Shown here: positions 10,238 through 18,389 of the stretch, one piece after another | How the letters are laid out: every line of letters starts with the position of its first letter | How positions within the stretch are numbered: position 1 is the first letter of the stretch | Assembly (NCBI RefSeq): GCF_009765375.1 | Contig: NZ_VTOK01000024.1 | Span: 1 to 43,705 of the forward strand | DNA from: Alteribacillus sp. YIM 98480 | Lineage (GTDB): Bacteria; Bacillota; Bacilli; Bacillales; Marinococcaceae | DNA: 43,705 nt | Direction: 5' to 3' | The notes under the pieces: generated by a model | The model's input: only the letters and a program-made list of their open reading frames with translations | Told to the model about the DNA's origin: nothing | Databases searched by the model: none | Program-made: the position numbers and the translations under genes

Positions 10238-11020
10238 TCATCCTTTCCTATAATACGATCTATTTTTCTCATAAATATAACACAAGCCTTTCAAGGTTAG
10301 GTAAGGATCGACACGGTCAATCGTCTTGGCAGCTTTACTTATTAATTCAGCTAAACCACCGGTAGCTATAACAAAAGCGTTTCCTTTGGCTTCTTCTTTC
10401 ATTCTCGACACAATTCCATCAACTTGTCCGGCATAACCATAGTAAACGCCTGACTGCATAGCATGTACTGTATTTTTCCCAATAACATGATCAGGCTTAC
10501 CGATTTCGATACGAGGAAGTTTAGATGCTTGCTGGTATAGTGCATCGGCTGCAACATTCATTCCAGGGGCAATAGCGCCTCCGATATATTGATTGTTATG
10601 GTCAATGTAACAAAACGTTGCTGCAGTTCCAAAATCCACTATAATTAACGGGCCGTCATACTCCTCAATAGCCGCTACAGCATTAACAATTCGATCCGCC
10701 CCTACATCTTTTGGATTGTCATAACGAATATTAAGGCCCGTCTTAATGCCAGGCCCAATAACCATAGGGAAAAGACGAAGATACTTGCGGCACATTTGTT
10801 CAAACGTATAGATAATATGTGGCACAACAGAGGAGATAATCACACCTTCTATTTCTTGTGCTTCCACCTTTTGAACGTGAAGAAGATTAAGCAGCTGTAA
10901 ACCGTATTCATCTTCAGTCTTTTTTTGATCCGTTGATAAACGCCAATAGGAAACCAATTTTTTCTTTTTATATAACCCGAGTACTATGTTCGTATTCCCT
11001 ACATCCATAACAAGTATCAT
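10238..11020 (-). CDS. coaX: type III pantothenate kinase
   Basis: Phosphorylates pantothenate in the first step of coenzyme A synthesis; the type III enzyme is not inhibited by CoA. The 260-residue protein has the ASKHA-fold phosphate motifs [11 protein letters not shown] at residues 5-15, [11 protein letters not shown] near 105, and [14 protein letters not shown] near 125, then GGAIAPGMN. The ATG at 11020 is preceded by GGTGGGG. It follows ftsH by 89 bases with a terminator in between, so transcription past that terminator or a hidden promoter must supply it. Confidence 0.95.
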   Translation of the reverse strand: MILVMDVGNTNIVLGLYKKKKLVSYWRLSTDQKKTEDEYGLQLLNLLHVQKVEAQEIEGVIISSVVPHIIYTFEQMCRKYLRLFPMVIGPGIKTGLNIRYDNPKDVGADRIVNAVAAIEEYDGPLIIVDFGTAATFCYIDHNNQYIGGAIAPGMNVAADALYQQASKLPRIEIGKPDHVIGKNTVHAMQSGVYYGYAGQVDGIVSRMKEEAKGNAFVIATGGLAELISKAAKTIDRVDPYLTLKGLCYIYEKNRSYYRKG

Positions 11021-11065
11021 ACGTTGTCCCCACCTAGAAATATACTTAACTGTCTTGATCTAGCT

Positions 11066-11100
11066 GAAAAAGGGATGCCTTATCAGGGCACCCCTTTTCA
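11066..11100 (-). terminator. ftsH terminator
   Basis: On the minus strand GGGGTGCC pairs with GGCATCCC (one G-U) over a seven-base loop, extended by AAA/TTT and followed by TTTTTC. It lies between ftsH and coaX. Confidence 0.75.
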
Positions 11101-11109
11101 CATCACCTT

Positions 11110-13176
11110 TTATTTCCGGTCATCATCCTCATCGGCAGGAGGATTATTATTACCTAATTTTTCAGGTTCCGTTTTTCCTTCCGTCACGTCGGTTTCTTTT
11201 TTAGAGGTTTCGTCTTCCGGCGTATCCGGTTGTTCCTCCGTATTAGACTTAGACTGAATATTTACTTTCACATCATCATTCTGTCCGTTTTCCTTTGAAA
11301 CACCAACTTCATCATCACTTTTGTTTAAATGGTGGTCATCAGGAAGCTTTCCATCATCAACTAATGATTTGATCTGCTGTGCATCAAGTGTCTCTAACTC
11401 CAATAAAGTCTGCGCTACAAGCTCAAGCCTATCTTTATATTCGGTAAGAATTTGCTTACATTGATCGTAGGATTCTTTAATGATTCGCTGCACTTCTTTG
11501 TCAATTTCATGTGCAATCGCATCACTATAATTTTGTTCATTTTGAATATCGCGGCCTAAGAACACCTGTCCGCCTGAGCTTGACCCAAATTGGAGCGGTC
11601 CAAGTTTCTCACTCATGCCGTACTCGGTAACCATTTTGCGAGCGATGTCCGTTGCACGTTGAAAGTCATTATGAGCTCCGGTACTAACTTCATTAAACAT
11701 CACTTCTTCTGCTACGCGTCCACCTAAAAGTCCTACAATCTTATCAAGGAGTTCAGGCTTAGTCATAAAGTAGCGGTCTTCTTTTGGAAGCATAACAGCA
11801 TAACCGCCTGCCTGCCCGCGTGGAACAATCGTAACTTTATGAACCATATCAGCGTTTTTAAGCTTGACACCGACTACAGTGTGGCCAGCTTCGTGGTGAG
11901 CAACAATGTTTTTCTCTTTTTCTGAAATAACCCGGCTCTTCTTAGCTGGTCCGGCAATCACCCGGTCAATTGCTTCTTCTACATGAGTCATACGTAATTT
12001 TGTCATATCGGCTCTAGCTGCTACAAGTGCCGCTTCGTTTAATAAATTCTCCAAATCGGCACCAGAGAAGCCAGGTGTTCGTTGAGCAATAGCATGAAGA
12101 TCAACATCGTCAGCCATCGGTTTATTTCGGGCATGCACGTGAAGGATTTCTTCTCGTCCCTTAACATCCGGGCGCCCTACCATAATTTGACGGTCAAAAC
12201 GACCTGGACGTAGAAGCGCTGGGTCCAGCACGTCAGAACGGTTAGTAGCTGCAATAATGATGATACCTTCGTTAGCGCTGAAACCGTCCATTTCAACGAG
12301 CAGCTGGTTTAATGTTTGTTCTCTCTCGTCATGTCCACCGCCAAGTCCTGCACCGCGCTGTCTCCCGACTGCATCTATTTCATCTATAAAAATGATACAT
12401 GGTGCATTCTTCTTGGCATTTTCAAATAAGTCACGTACACGGGAAGCACCCACACCTACAAACATTTCCACAAAGTCAGAACCGCTGATCGAGAAAAACG
12501 GAACGCCCGCTTCTCCGGCAACAGCTCTAGCAATTAAGGTTTTACCAGTCCCTGGAGGCCCTACAAGAAGCACCCCTTTTGGAATCCTGGCACCAATATT
12601 AGCGAATTTTCGAGGGTCTTTTAAGAAATCGACCACTTCTATTAGTTCTTGCTTTTCTTCTTCAGCACCGGCTACATCTTTAAAGCGTGCTTTCTTTTTG
12701 TCCTCTTGATACAGCTTGGCCTTGCTTTTACCAAAGTTCATGACCCGGCTGCCGCCGCCTTGAGCCTGGCTGAGCAAGAAGAAGAATAAAATGAAAATAA
12801 TCACAAAAGGAATGATGGATGTAAAGAAAGTAACCCAAGCACTTGGTTCTTCAGCTGGCTCTGTTTCTAAACTAAGAGCTTCTCCATCAGGACCTTGAGC
12901 GGTCATTATTGTCTGCGTATTTTCTTCGGAAATAGGTAAATATGTCTGGAAGGCCTCTCCTTCCTCTTGTCCAACCTCCTGGCCTTCAACAAGATATACT
13001 TCCCCTTCCGGCTGTAAAGTTACAGAACTTATTTCGTTATTTTGTAATTTGGATAAAAATTCATTCGTTGTCATTTCATTCGTTTCCGTTTGATCATTAC
13101 TCAGGAAACTAATGATACCTATTATGACAAGGAACAAAAGCAAATAAAAAACAGTATTTCGAAAAATCCGGTTCAT
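11110..13176 (-). CDS. ftsH: ATP-dependent zinc metalloprotease FtsH
   Basis: Membrane-anchored AAA+ protease that degrades membrane and regulatory proteins as a hexamer. Membrane segments lie near residues 7-25 and 112-136 with an extracytoplasmic domain between them. Walker A GPPGTGKT is near residue 205, Walker B IIFIDEID near 262, the second region of homology [19 protein letters not shown] near 310, and the zinc motif HHEAGH near 425. At 688 residues it is about 50 longer than the B. subtilis protein as I remember it; the excess is an acidic, Asp/Glu/Asn/Thr-rich disordered tail from about residue 615. The ATG follows GGGAGGAGGTCAGGA. Its own promoter lies in the gap after hpt. Confidence 0.97.
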   Translation of the reverse strand: MNRIFRNTVFYLLLFLVIIGIISFLSNDQTETNEMTTNEFLSKLQNNEISSVTLQPEGEVYLVEGQEVGQEEGEAFQTYLPISEENTQTIMTAQGPDGEALSLETEPAEEPSAWVTFFTSIIPFVIIFILFFFLLSQAQGGGSRVMNFGKSKAKLYQEDKKKARFKDVAGAEEEKQELIEVVDFLKDPRKFANIGARIPKGVLLVGPPGTGKTLIARAVAGEAGVPFFSISGSDFVEMFVGVGASRVRDLFENAKKNAPCIIFIDEIDAVGRQRGAGLGGGHDEREQTLNQLLVEMDGFSANEGIIIIAATNRSDVLDPALLRPGRFDRQIMVGRPDVKGREEILHVHARNKPMADDVDLHAIAQRTPGFSGADLENLLNEAALVAARADMTKLRMTHVEEAIDRVIAGPAKKSRVISEKEKNIVAHHEAGHTVVGVKLKNADMVHKVTIVPRGQAGGYAVMLPKEDRYFMTKPELLDKIVGLLGGRVAEEVMFNEVSTGAHNDFQRATDIARKMVTEYGMSEKLGPLQFGSSSGGQVFLGRDIQNEQNYSDAIAHEIDKEVQRIIKESYDQCKQILTEYKDRLELVAQTLLELETLDAQQIKSLVDDGKLPDDHHLNKSDDEVGVSKENGQNDDVKVNIQSKSNTEEQPDTPEDETSKKETDVTEGKTEPEKLGNNNPPADEDDDRK

Positions 13177-13213
13177 TCCTGACCTCCTCCCACGGGCATT
13201 GACAACTTCAATA

Positions 13214-13243
13214 ATAGTACCATATTTGTATTGTATCTCACAA
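13214..13243 (-). promoter_or_regulatory. probable sigma-A promoter of ftsH
   Basis: TTGTGA (13238-13243) and TACTAT (13214-13219) are 18 bp apart, with TGG just before the -10 (extended -10). The -35 begins right after the hpt stop. The extended -10 offsets the weaker -35. Confidence 0.5.
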
Positions 13244-13786
13244 TCATGACCCCTTGTATATTTCAGGCTTTAAAATACCAATGTAAGGGAGGTTGCGGTA
13301 CTTTTCAGCATAATCCAGCCCGTATCCTACCACAAACTCGTCCGGCACAGTAAATCCAGCTAAATCAGGAACAAGGTCTACTTGCCTGCCGTCGGGCTTG
13401 TCTAACAAAGTGACAATTTTTAATGATTTCGCCCCTCTGTGTTTAATTAAACTGACTAGATAGTTCAATGTAATGCCACTGTCGATAATGTCTTCTAATA
13501 TAATTATGTCTCTGCCTTCTACGGTTGTATCCAGGTCTTTTATAATTTTAACTTCTCCAGATGAAACGGTACTGTTTCCATAGCTTGACACATCCATAAA
13601 ATCAATCTCAAGATGAGTTTCAATCCGCTTGGACACATCGGCCATAAAAGGAAGTGCTCCTTTAAGAACCCCGATAACTAACGGAAAACGTCCGTCATAT
13701 TCTTCGGTTATATATTTACCGATTTCACGGATTTTTTCTTGTAGTTCTTCTTCGCTGATCAATACTTTTTCAATTTCATCATGCAT
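13244..13786 (-). CDS. hpt: hypoxanthine(-guanine) phosphoribosyltransferase
   Basis: Salvages hypoxanthine and guanine to IMP and GMP using PRPP. The 180-residue protein has the PRPP-binding motif [14 protein letters not shown] near residues 94-107, the flexible loop [14 protein letters not shown] near 65-78, and the purine contact segment [16 protein letters not shown] near the C-terminus. The ATG at 13786 is 13 bases from GGGAGGG, longer than ideal, but no better start exists. The neighbours tilS and ftsH are the usual ones, and hpt and tilS act jointly on ftsH expression in B. subtilis. Confidence 0.96.
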   Translation of the reverse strand: MHDEIEKVLISEEELQEKIREIGKYITEEYDGRFPLVIGVLKGALPFMADVSKRIETHLEIDFMDVSSYGNSTVSSGEVKIIKDLDTTVEGRDIIILEDIIDSGITLNYLVSLIKHRGAKSLKIVTLLDKPDGRQVDLVPDLAGFTVPDEFVVGYGLDYAEKYRNLPYIGILKPEIYKGS

Positions 13787-13930
13787 CTGGATTTATATAC
13801 CCTCCCAAGCGTTGGTTCAATCTAATTATTCATGCATTGGTGCTAATGTTGTCCGTTCCCTATCTTACCATGAGTTCTTCATACATTTCACCCTTCAAGC
13901 CTTGACATGGTCTATACAATAACAAAATCA

Positions 13931-15334
13931 TTATTGAGGAAGACCTTTACATTGAATGGCAATACAATCTGTTTCCAATCCAAGATTTCTCACATGGCTT
14001 GAAGACCTTTTTAAATAAGGAACCCAAAGGACCTCTCCTGTTGAATCCGTTAAAACAGGCCAAGTGTTTCGTTTTTCTTGCGGGATTTTTTTGTCTATAA
14101 AGATACGATTCACTTTTTTGGTTCCCTTCATTCCTAATGGCTGAATTTTATCTCCAGCTTTCCATGTACGGATTATCAGTGGAAACACTGTTTCTCCCTC
14201 TTTACAAATAAACACATTTTCTCGTTGCGCCCATTCTTTTATATTTTTGGTCCTTTGCGCCGTGAAGGTCACATCATCATAAGAAACCTTTTCAGAAATG
14301 TTTAAATATCTAGTGGGTCTGCTTTTTTCCATCTTGCTCTCATTGTTGACGGTAAAACGCAAGGAGTTGTAAGAACGAGACACCTTAACCCCTCCCGGCC
14401 AATCCAACGTAAAGGAGGGGTGATGCTGGTGTAACAAATGAATTAGTTGTTTAATATGTAAAATGGATAATTCAGGAATTTTTGAATAACAAAGATACTT
14501 TAATATTAGATGAATCCCTCTTCTTTGTAAAGGGATAGGAAGCGCTATCAAACCGTCCGCAGAAATAGTCACGGAATGTTCATGCTTGTTTAAAAGAAGT
14601 CGTTGAATTTCTTCTTCTGCCAAAGACTCAATATACTGCCTTTCATCTGATTCCCAGTCTAAAAAATCTTGAAAATGCTGATGGACTGATTTATTTTCTT
14701 TTTTTAAAAATGGAAGTACAGAGTGCCTGAATCTGTTCCGTGTATATTTATCTGAACTATTACTTTCATCTGTGCGAAATGAAATGTTATTTTCATGGCA
14801 GTAACGTAGAATTTCTTCTTTCGTTACACAAAGTAACGGCCTTATTAATTTCCCCTTTCCGAAAGGCCGTGAGGATGCTATCCCGGCTTCTCCTAAAACA
14901 GCTCTGCCCGTTGTCTGTTTCATAAGCATCGTTTCCATTTGATCATCGGCATGGTGACCGGTTGCCAAAACATCTAATTTGTATTTCGACATCAATGTCT
15001 GTAAGTATTCATATCGCAGACGTCGCGCTTGTTCTTGTACGGTACCTCCTTCTTTTTCTAATGCTTCTTTAACATCAACCTGCTTACTGAAATAAGGAAC
15101 ACCTTTATCCCTGCACCAAGTTCTTACAAACTTTTCATCTTCAGATGCCGTTTTTTCTCTCAACCCATGATTTATATGTGCAGCGGCGACTTCCAATTTC
15201 CATTCTTGCTGAAATTCCAATAATAAATGTAAAAGAGCCATCGAATCCGGGCCTCCAGAGACAGCTGCTAATAATTTACTGCGATTTTTTAGAAGCTCCC
15301 TTTCATTTATCCATTGTTTAACGATTTGTTTCAT
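13931..15334 (-). CDS. tilS: tRNA(Ile)-lysidine synthase
   Basis: Modifies C34 of the CAU-anticodon tRNA-Ile to lysidine, changing both its charging and its codon specificity; normally essential. The 467-residue protein begins with the N-type ATP pyrophosphatase P-loop AVSGGPDSMALLHL (SGGPDS at 26-31). AAHINHGLR, LRYEYL, ATGHHADDQMETML and RPLL follow as in the family, with the C-terminal TilS domains WKAGDKIQPLGMKGTKKV and VPYLKRS. The ATG overlaps the end of the small ThrE-type gene by 17 bases, so it is translationally linked to a gene pair not found at this site in B. subtilis. Confidence 0.95.
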   Translation of the reverse strand: MKQIVKQWINERELLKNRSKLLAAVSGGPDSMALLHLLLEFQQEWKLEVAAAHINHGLREKTASEDEKFVRTWCRDKGVPYFSKQVDVKEALEKEGGTVQEQARRLRYEYLQTLMSKYKLDVLATGHHADDQMETMLMKQTTGRAVLGEAGIASSRPFGKGKLIRPLLCVTKEEILRYCHENNISFRTDESNSSDKYTRNRFRHSVLPFLKKENKSVHQHFQDFLDWESDERQYIESLAEEEIQRLLLNKHEHSVTISADGLIALPIPLQRRGIHLILKYLCYSKIPELSILHIKQLIHLLHQHHPSFTLDWPGGVKVSRSYNSLRFTVNNESKMEKSRPTRYLNISEKVSYDDVTFTAQRTKNIKEWAQRENVFICKEGETVFPLIIRTWKAGDKIQPLGMKGTKKVNRIFIDKKIPQEKRNTWPVLTDSTGEVLWVPYLKRSSSHVRNLGLETDCIAIQCKGLPQ

Positions 15335-15764
15335 AGCGCTGCCCTACCCCTTTTCCAATAGAAAAAATAGACAATGCAAATACTAACCCCGCTGCTATGG
15401 CACCTGCTTGTAACAACGTTTCTATTCCCTGCTGCAACCCATTAAAATAATCCTCTTCAACGAATGCAAGCATAGTAGAATAAGCTCTTCCTCCTGGAAC
15501 AAGCGGTATAATACCTGGAATAGTAAATGTCGTTACTGGAACACGTCTAAAACGAGCCAGCCAGTGCGATACAAAAGCAGCCGCAAACGCTGCAACTGCG
15601 GCTGAGAAAACTTTACTCCATCCAAAATCTGGAAGTACATTATAAATAAACCAGGTAAGAACACCAATAAACCCGCCCCACCATACAAGGCGGAGCGGAA
15701 TATTAAATATAATTCCAAAAGCTACAGTAGCGATAAAACAAAGTAATAATTCTAACCAAATCAT
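15318..15764 (-). CDS. small subunit-like ThrE_2 family membrane protein (threonine/serine exporter type)
   Basis: A 148-residue, very hydrophobic protein with four or five membrane segments and the conserved core TTFTIPGIIPLVPGGRAYST seen in the short ThrE-like (DUF3815) family. In the full-length ThrE exporter the two halves are fused; here they are separate genes, this one and the next upstream. The longest frame starts at GTG 15773, but GGAG lies eight bases before the ATG at 15764, which I prefer. Export of threonine or serine is inferred from family; other small substrates such as dicarboxylates have been reported for relatives of this fold. Confidence 0.85.
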   Translation of the reverse strand: MIWLELLLCFIATVAFGIIFNIPLRLVWWGGFIGVLTWFIYNVLPDFGWSKVFSAAVAAFAAAFVSHWLARFRRVPVTTFTIPGIIPLVPGGRAYSTMLAFVEEDYFNGLQQGIETLLQAGAIAAGLVFALSIFSIGKGVGQRYETNR

Positions 15765-15791
15765 TGGGCACACTCCAGTACTTAGCTTGCA

Positions 15792-16550
15792 TTAAATATA
15801 TAGGATAGAAAGAGAGACAGCAACTCCTGCAGCTATAGAAAGCGAGGAGACACCAGCTTCCGCCCCGCGAGCAACCCCGGCTACTAGGTCTCCTGACATG
15901 AGGTCTCTGACTGAGTTAGTCAACGGAACACCGGGTACTAGCGGAATGAGTGTACCGATAATCACTTGATCTATACTTATACCAAATCCTGATTGAACCA
16001 GTAAAATAGCAATCATTCCACCTGTTAGAGACGCCAAAAATTCCGAAAAAAATCTAACTTTCAAATATTTTTGGTACAAAACTAAAGAAACCGTGGTAAT
16101 TAATCCGCCAATAAAAGCAGGCAGAACATCGAATAAGCTTCCCCCTATTAAATAAGAGAAAGCAGCCCCTCCTATACCCGATGCTAAATAAATCAACCAC
16201 AAAGGATAATTCATAGGGGCTTTTTCAATTTCAATAAGTTTCTGGATTGTATTTTCTATGGTTAACTCACCGTGTGTAAATTCTCTTGAAACCTGGTTCA
16301 CAGATGTTACCTTGCTTAAATCCTGATATCGTTCCCGCACACGGATCATTTGCATGAGATCTTGGCCTTCTGTTGTACGAAATGCTAAAAAAATACCGGT
16401 TATTGTTACAAAACTACTAACATGATGCATACCAGCAGATTGAGCCATACGTGTCATTGTATCCTCTACTCTATATGTTTCAGCTCCGTAGCGAAGCATT
16501 AGTTTGCCGCCAAGTAAACAGCATTCCATTGTTTGTTCTGCTTTACCCAT
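15792..16550 (-). CDS. large ThrE family membrane protein (threonine/serine exporter type)
   Basis: A 252-residue protein of the ThrE/DUF1212 family. The cytoplasmic N-terminal part carries the typical GGKLMLRYGAETYRVEDTM segment (residues 14-32), probably a substrate-related or assembly domain. About five membrane segments follow between residues 115 and 250, including IIGTLIPLVPGVPLTNSVRD, which is the counterpart of the IPLVPGG loop in the smaller partner. The ATG follows GGGGAGGG closely. It is 27 bases upstream of the partner gene and 25 bases downstream of the yabT-like kinase gene, so it lies in the same operon. Confidence 0.87.
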   Translation of the reverse strand: MGKAEQTMECCLLGGKLMLRYGAETYRVEDTMTRMAQSAGMHHVSSFVTITGIFLAFRTTEGQDLMQMIRVRERYQDLSKVTSVNQVSREFTHGELTIENTIQKLIEIEKAPMNYPLWLIYLASGIGGAAFSYLIGGSLFDVLPAFIGGLITTVSLVLYQKYLKVRFFSEFLASLTGGMIAILLVQSGFGISIDQVIIGTLIPLVPGVPLTNSVRDLMSGDLVAGVARGAEAGVSSLSIAAGVAVSLSILYI

Positions 16551-16575
16551 GAAGCCCTCCCCGCTCTTCCGCGCT

Positions 16576-17595
16576 TTACATCCATTGTCCCATAAAGTAT
16601 AGAATAGATGATAAAAAGAGAAAAGAGGCTGTGAGGATAATCTCTACTCTATAAGAAGAATTTTCCTTGTTTCTATTATTTTTTCGCAGATTCGATCCGC
16701 TTCTTGCTTTCTTTTTAACCGGGTGAGCAGAACGAGTTATCTTCTTTGTATTCGACCTTTTATATGAACGAGCTTCAATGGCTGCCATCACATCTTTTTT
16801 CATCCATTGAGCTCCTGTATACTTCCCCTTTAAGGCATAAAGGAGAATTTTTTTATAAGGGGAAAGCGGGTACATGTTTGAAATCCGTCTTGATAAATAA
16901 TCTAAACTATTCTCGTTACCAGACGGTTTATTAAATCGCTCGCGATAAGCAGTTTGAATAAATATCATAGCAGTGGAAAACAAATCATAAGACGGTTCTG
17001 CCTTTCGATCACCAAGTCCCCAATATCCTCTATCATAAAATTCTGTATATTCTTTGATAGATCTCCCTATTTTTGTTGTTCCCCCTACATCAAACCATCT
17101 AACTCGTGCAGGCGGGCCAGTTACAATTAAATTTTCAGGTTTTAAATCCCCAAATATCCACCCCTCTCTGTGCAGACGGTCAAGATCTCCTAATAACTGG
17201 ACCATGAGTATTGGTGCCCATTCTACTCCTTTTCTTTTCGTAAATTCTAATAATGACTCCCCTTTTAAATACTCCATACAAAAAAAAGGATACGTTTCAT
17301 TCCCAATTTCTATATCATCTACATCCCATAAAGAAGGCCCTAGTACATTACCTTTAACTTTTGAAAAATGTTTTAATACATTTATTTCCGAAGTTAATGA
17401 CATCTTATTTTCACCAATTTTCACCGCAGCCTGTCCTGTTCTTGTTTCTACTAAATAAACAGAGCCTGTTGCTCCATAACCTAGTTTTTTAACAATGCGG
17501 TATGGATTTCTGTTCCATTTCCCGAGCCATTTTGTTCCCGGAGTAAGATTAGAAGCCTGATTCTTCAAATGGACCGTCTTCCTCTCCATATTCAA
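16576..17595 (-). CDS. yabT: YabT-like Hanks-type serine/threonine protein kinase
   Basis: A 339-residue membrane-tethered kinase. The glycine loop is LGYGATGSVYLV (38-49), the ATP lysine is Lys59 in AAVKIG, and the catalytic loop is GDLKPENL (Asp150, Asn155). The metal-binding triplet reads DVG (169-171) rather than DFG. A basic Lys/Arg/Ser linker from about residue 278 to 315 precedes one C-terminal membrane segment (about 317-336). In B. subtilis YabT sits at the sporulation septum, is activated by DNA, and phosphorylates RecA; the basic linker fits DNA binding. The start is TTG 17595 (AAGGAG five bases away) or ATG 17589. It overlaps yabS by 47 bases. Confidence 0.9.
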   Translation of the reverse strand: MNMERKTVHLKNQASNLTPGTKWLGKWNRNPYRIVKKLGYGATGSVYLVETRTGQAAVKIGENKMSLTSEINVLKHFSKVKGNVLGPSLWDVDDIEIGNETYPFFCMEYLKGESLLEFTKRKGVEWAPILMVQLLGDLDRLHREGWIFGDLKPENLIVTGPPARVRWFDVGGTTKIGRSIKEYTEFYDRGYWGLGDRKAEPSYDLFSTAMIFIQTAYRERFNKPSGNENSLDYLSRRISNMYPLSPYKKILLYALKGKYTGAQWMKKDVMAAIEARSYKRSNTKKITRSAHPVKKKARSGSNLRKNNRNKENSSYRVEIILTASFLFLSSILYFMGQWM

Positions 17596-18292
17596 TCAGA
17601 CTCCTTCTGTCCTGACGTTTTTCAAAATGATATAAAGCAGCCTTTAAGGCAGGCCCGGTAGGTGTCACTCCTCCGGTAGTTAAGCGATTAAATGTTCCGG
17701 TAAGAGAGTTAATTTTTGGAGTCCAGTCTAGTACTTTTTCCACTTCTTTTCTTTTCCCGGGAAATAAAAACAAAGAAAAATGATTTCCTCCGGTTCTCGA
17801 ATTCAAACTGATAGATAAATCAGACAAAGCTTCTTGCACCATTGGAAGCTTAGCTTTCATGCTTGCGCTTGTGTCTACTAAAATTAAAACCTCTAAACTA
17901 ATATTCTCTCCTAATTCATCCACCACCTCCATAACTTCCCCTCTTTTATCAGGCGGGAGATCTTCCATTTCCTGTTCTTCACCTAAAATATGGCGCAGTT
18001 CATTGTGCACCACTCCGTGCAGGGTTTGGGTCATAGCTTGTCTAGTTACCATCTGTACGGTTTGTGATAATTGATTAGCATATACAACCTGACTAACACC
18101 CCCTCCTGCCATCGATATATCTTCCACTTCTTTCATTCCATGTTCACGAGCTGATCCATGTTCAAGAATTCCTATCACATTTACAGTTATTCCTTTTTCT
18201 TTTGCAAATGCTGCAACTGCAGCAGGATCTTCACCTTGGTTAGAGCAGCCATCGGTTAATAATAAAATTTGTCTGATTTTTCCTCCACTCAT
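17549..18292 (-). CDS. yabS: YabS-like von Willebrand factor A domain protein
   Basis: A 247-residue soluble protein with a vWA fold: the metal-site motif occurs as LLLTDGCSNQGE near the N-terminus and VLILVDTSASMKAKLPM (DxSxS) near residue 150, so there are two vWA-like segments. The true start is ATG 18292, with GGAGGGG six bases upstream; a longer frame from 18325 would begin upstream of the predicted transcription start. The biochemical role is unknown. It sits between spoIIE and the YabT kinase as in B. subtilis, and a sigma-F-like promoter precedes it, so a forespore role is likely. Confidence 0.85.
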   Translation of the reverse strand: MSGGKIRQILLLTDGCSNQGEDPAAVAAFAKEKGITVNVIGILEHGSAREHGMKEVEDISMAGGGVSQVVYANQLSQTVQMVTRQAMTQTLHGVVHNELRHILGEEQEMEDLPPDKRGEVMEVVDELGENISLEVLILVDTSASMKAKLPMVQEALSDLSISLNSRTGGNHFSLFLFPGKRKEVEKVLDWTPKINSLTGTFNRLTTGGVTPTGPALKAALYHFEKRQDRRSLIEYGEEDGPFEESGF

Positions 18293-18322
18293 AATGTTCC
18301 CCTCCATATTTGGTATTATTTT

Positions 18323-18352
18323 CATTTTTGACGGGGTATGAAAAATATATAC
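18323..18352 (-). promoter_or_regulatory. candidate sigma-F promoter of yabS-yabT
   Basis: GTATA (18348-18352) is followed by a 15-bp spacer and GTCAAAAATG (18323-18332), which differs from the sigma-F -10 pattern GGnnAnAHTR at one position. The predicted start of transcription is about 25 bases before the yabS ATG. Confidence 0.5.
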
Positions 18353-18389
18353 CTTTTTGAGGGGGTTAAAGACTTTAGATTGACTGAAT

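Noticed and set aside
12257-12709. 150-codon plus-strand frame inside ftsH, and similar long plus-strand frames opposite rnmV, spoIIE and cysK
   Set aside because: They lie opposite well-conserved genes whose codon structure creates antisense frames. The Ser-rich, low-complexity products have no domain and no ribosome sites were evident.
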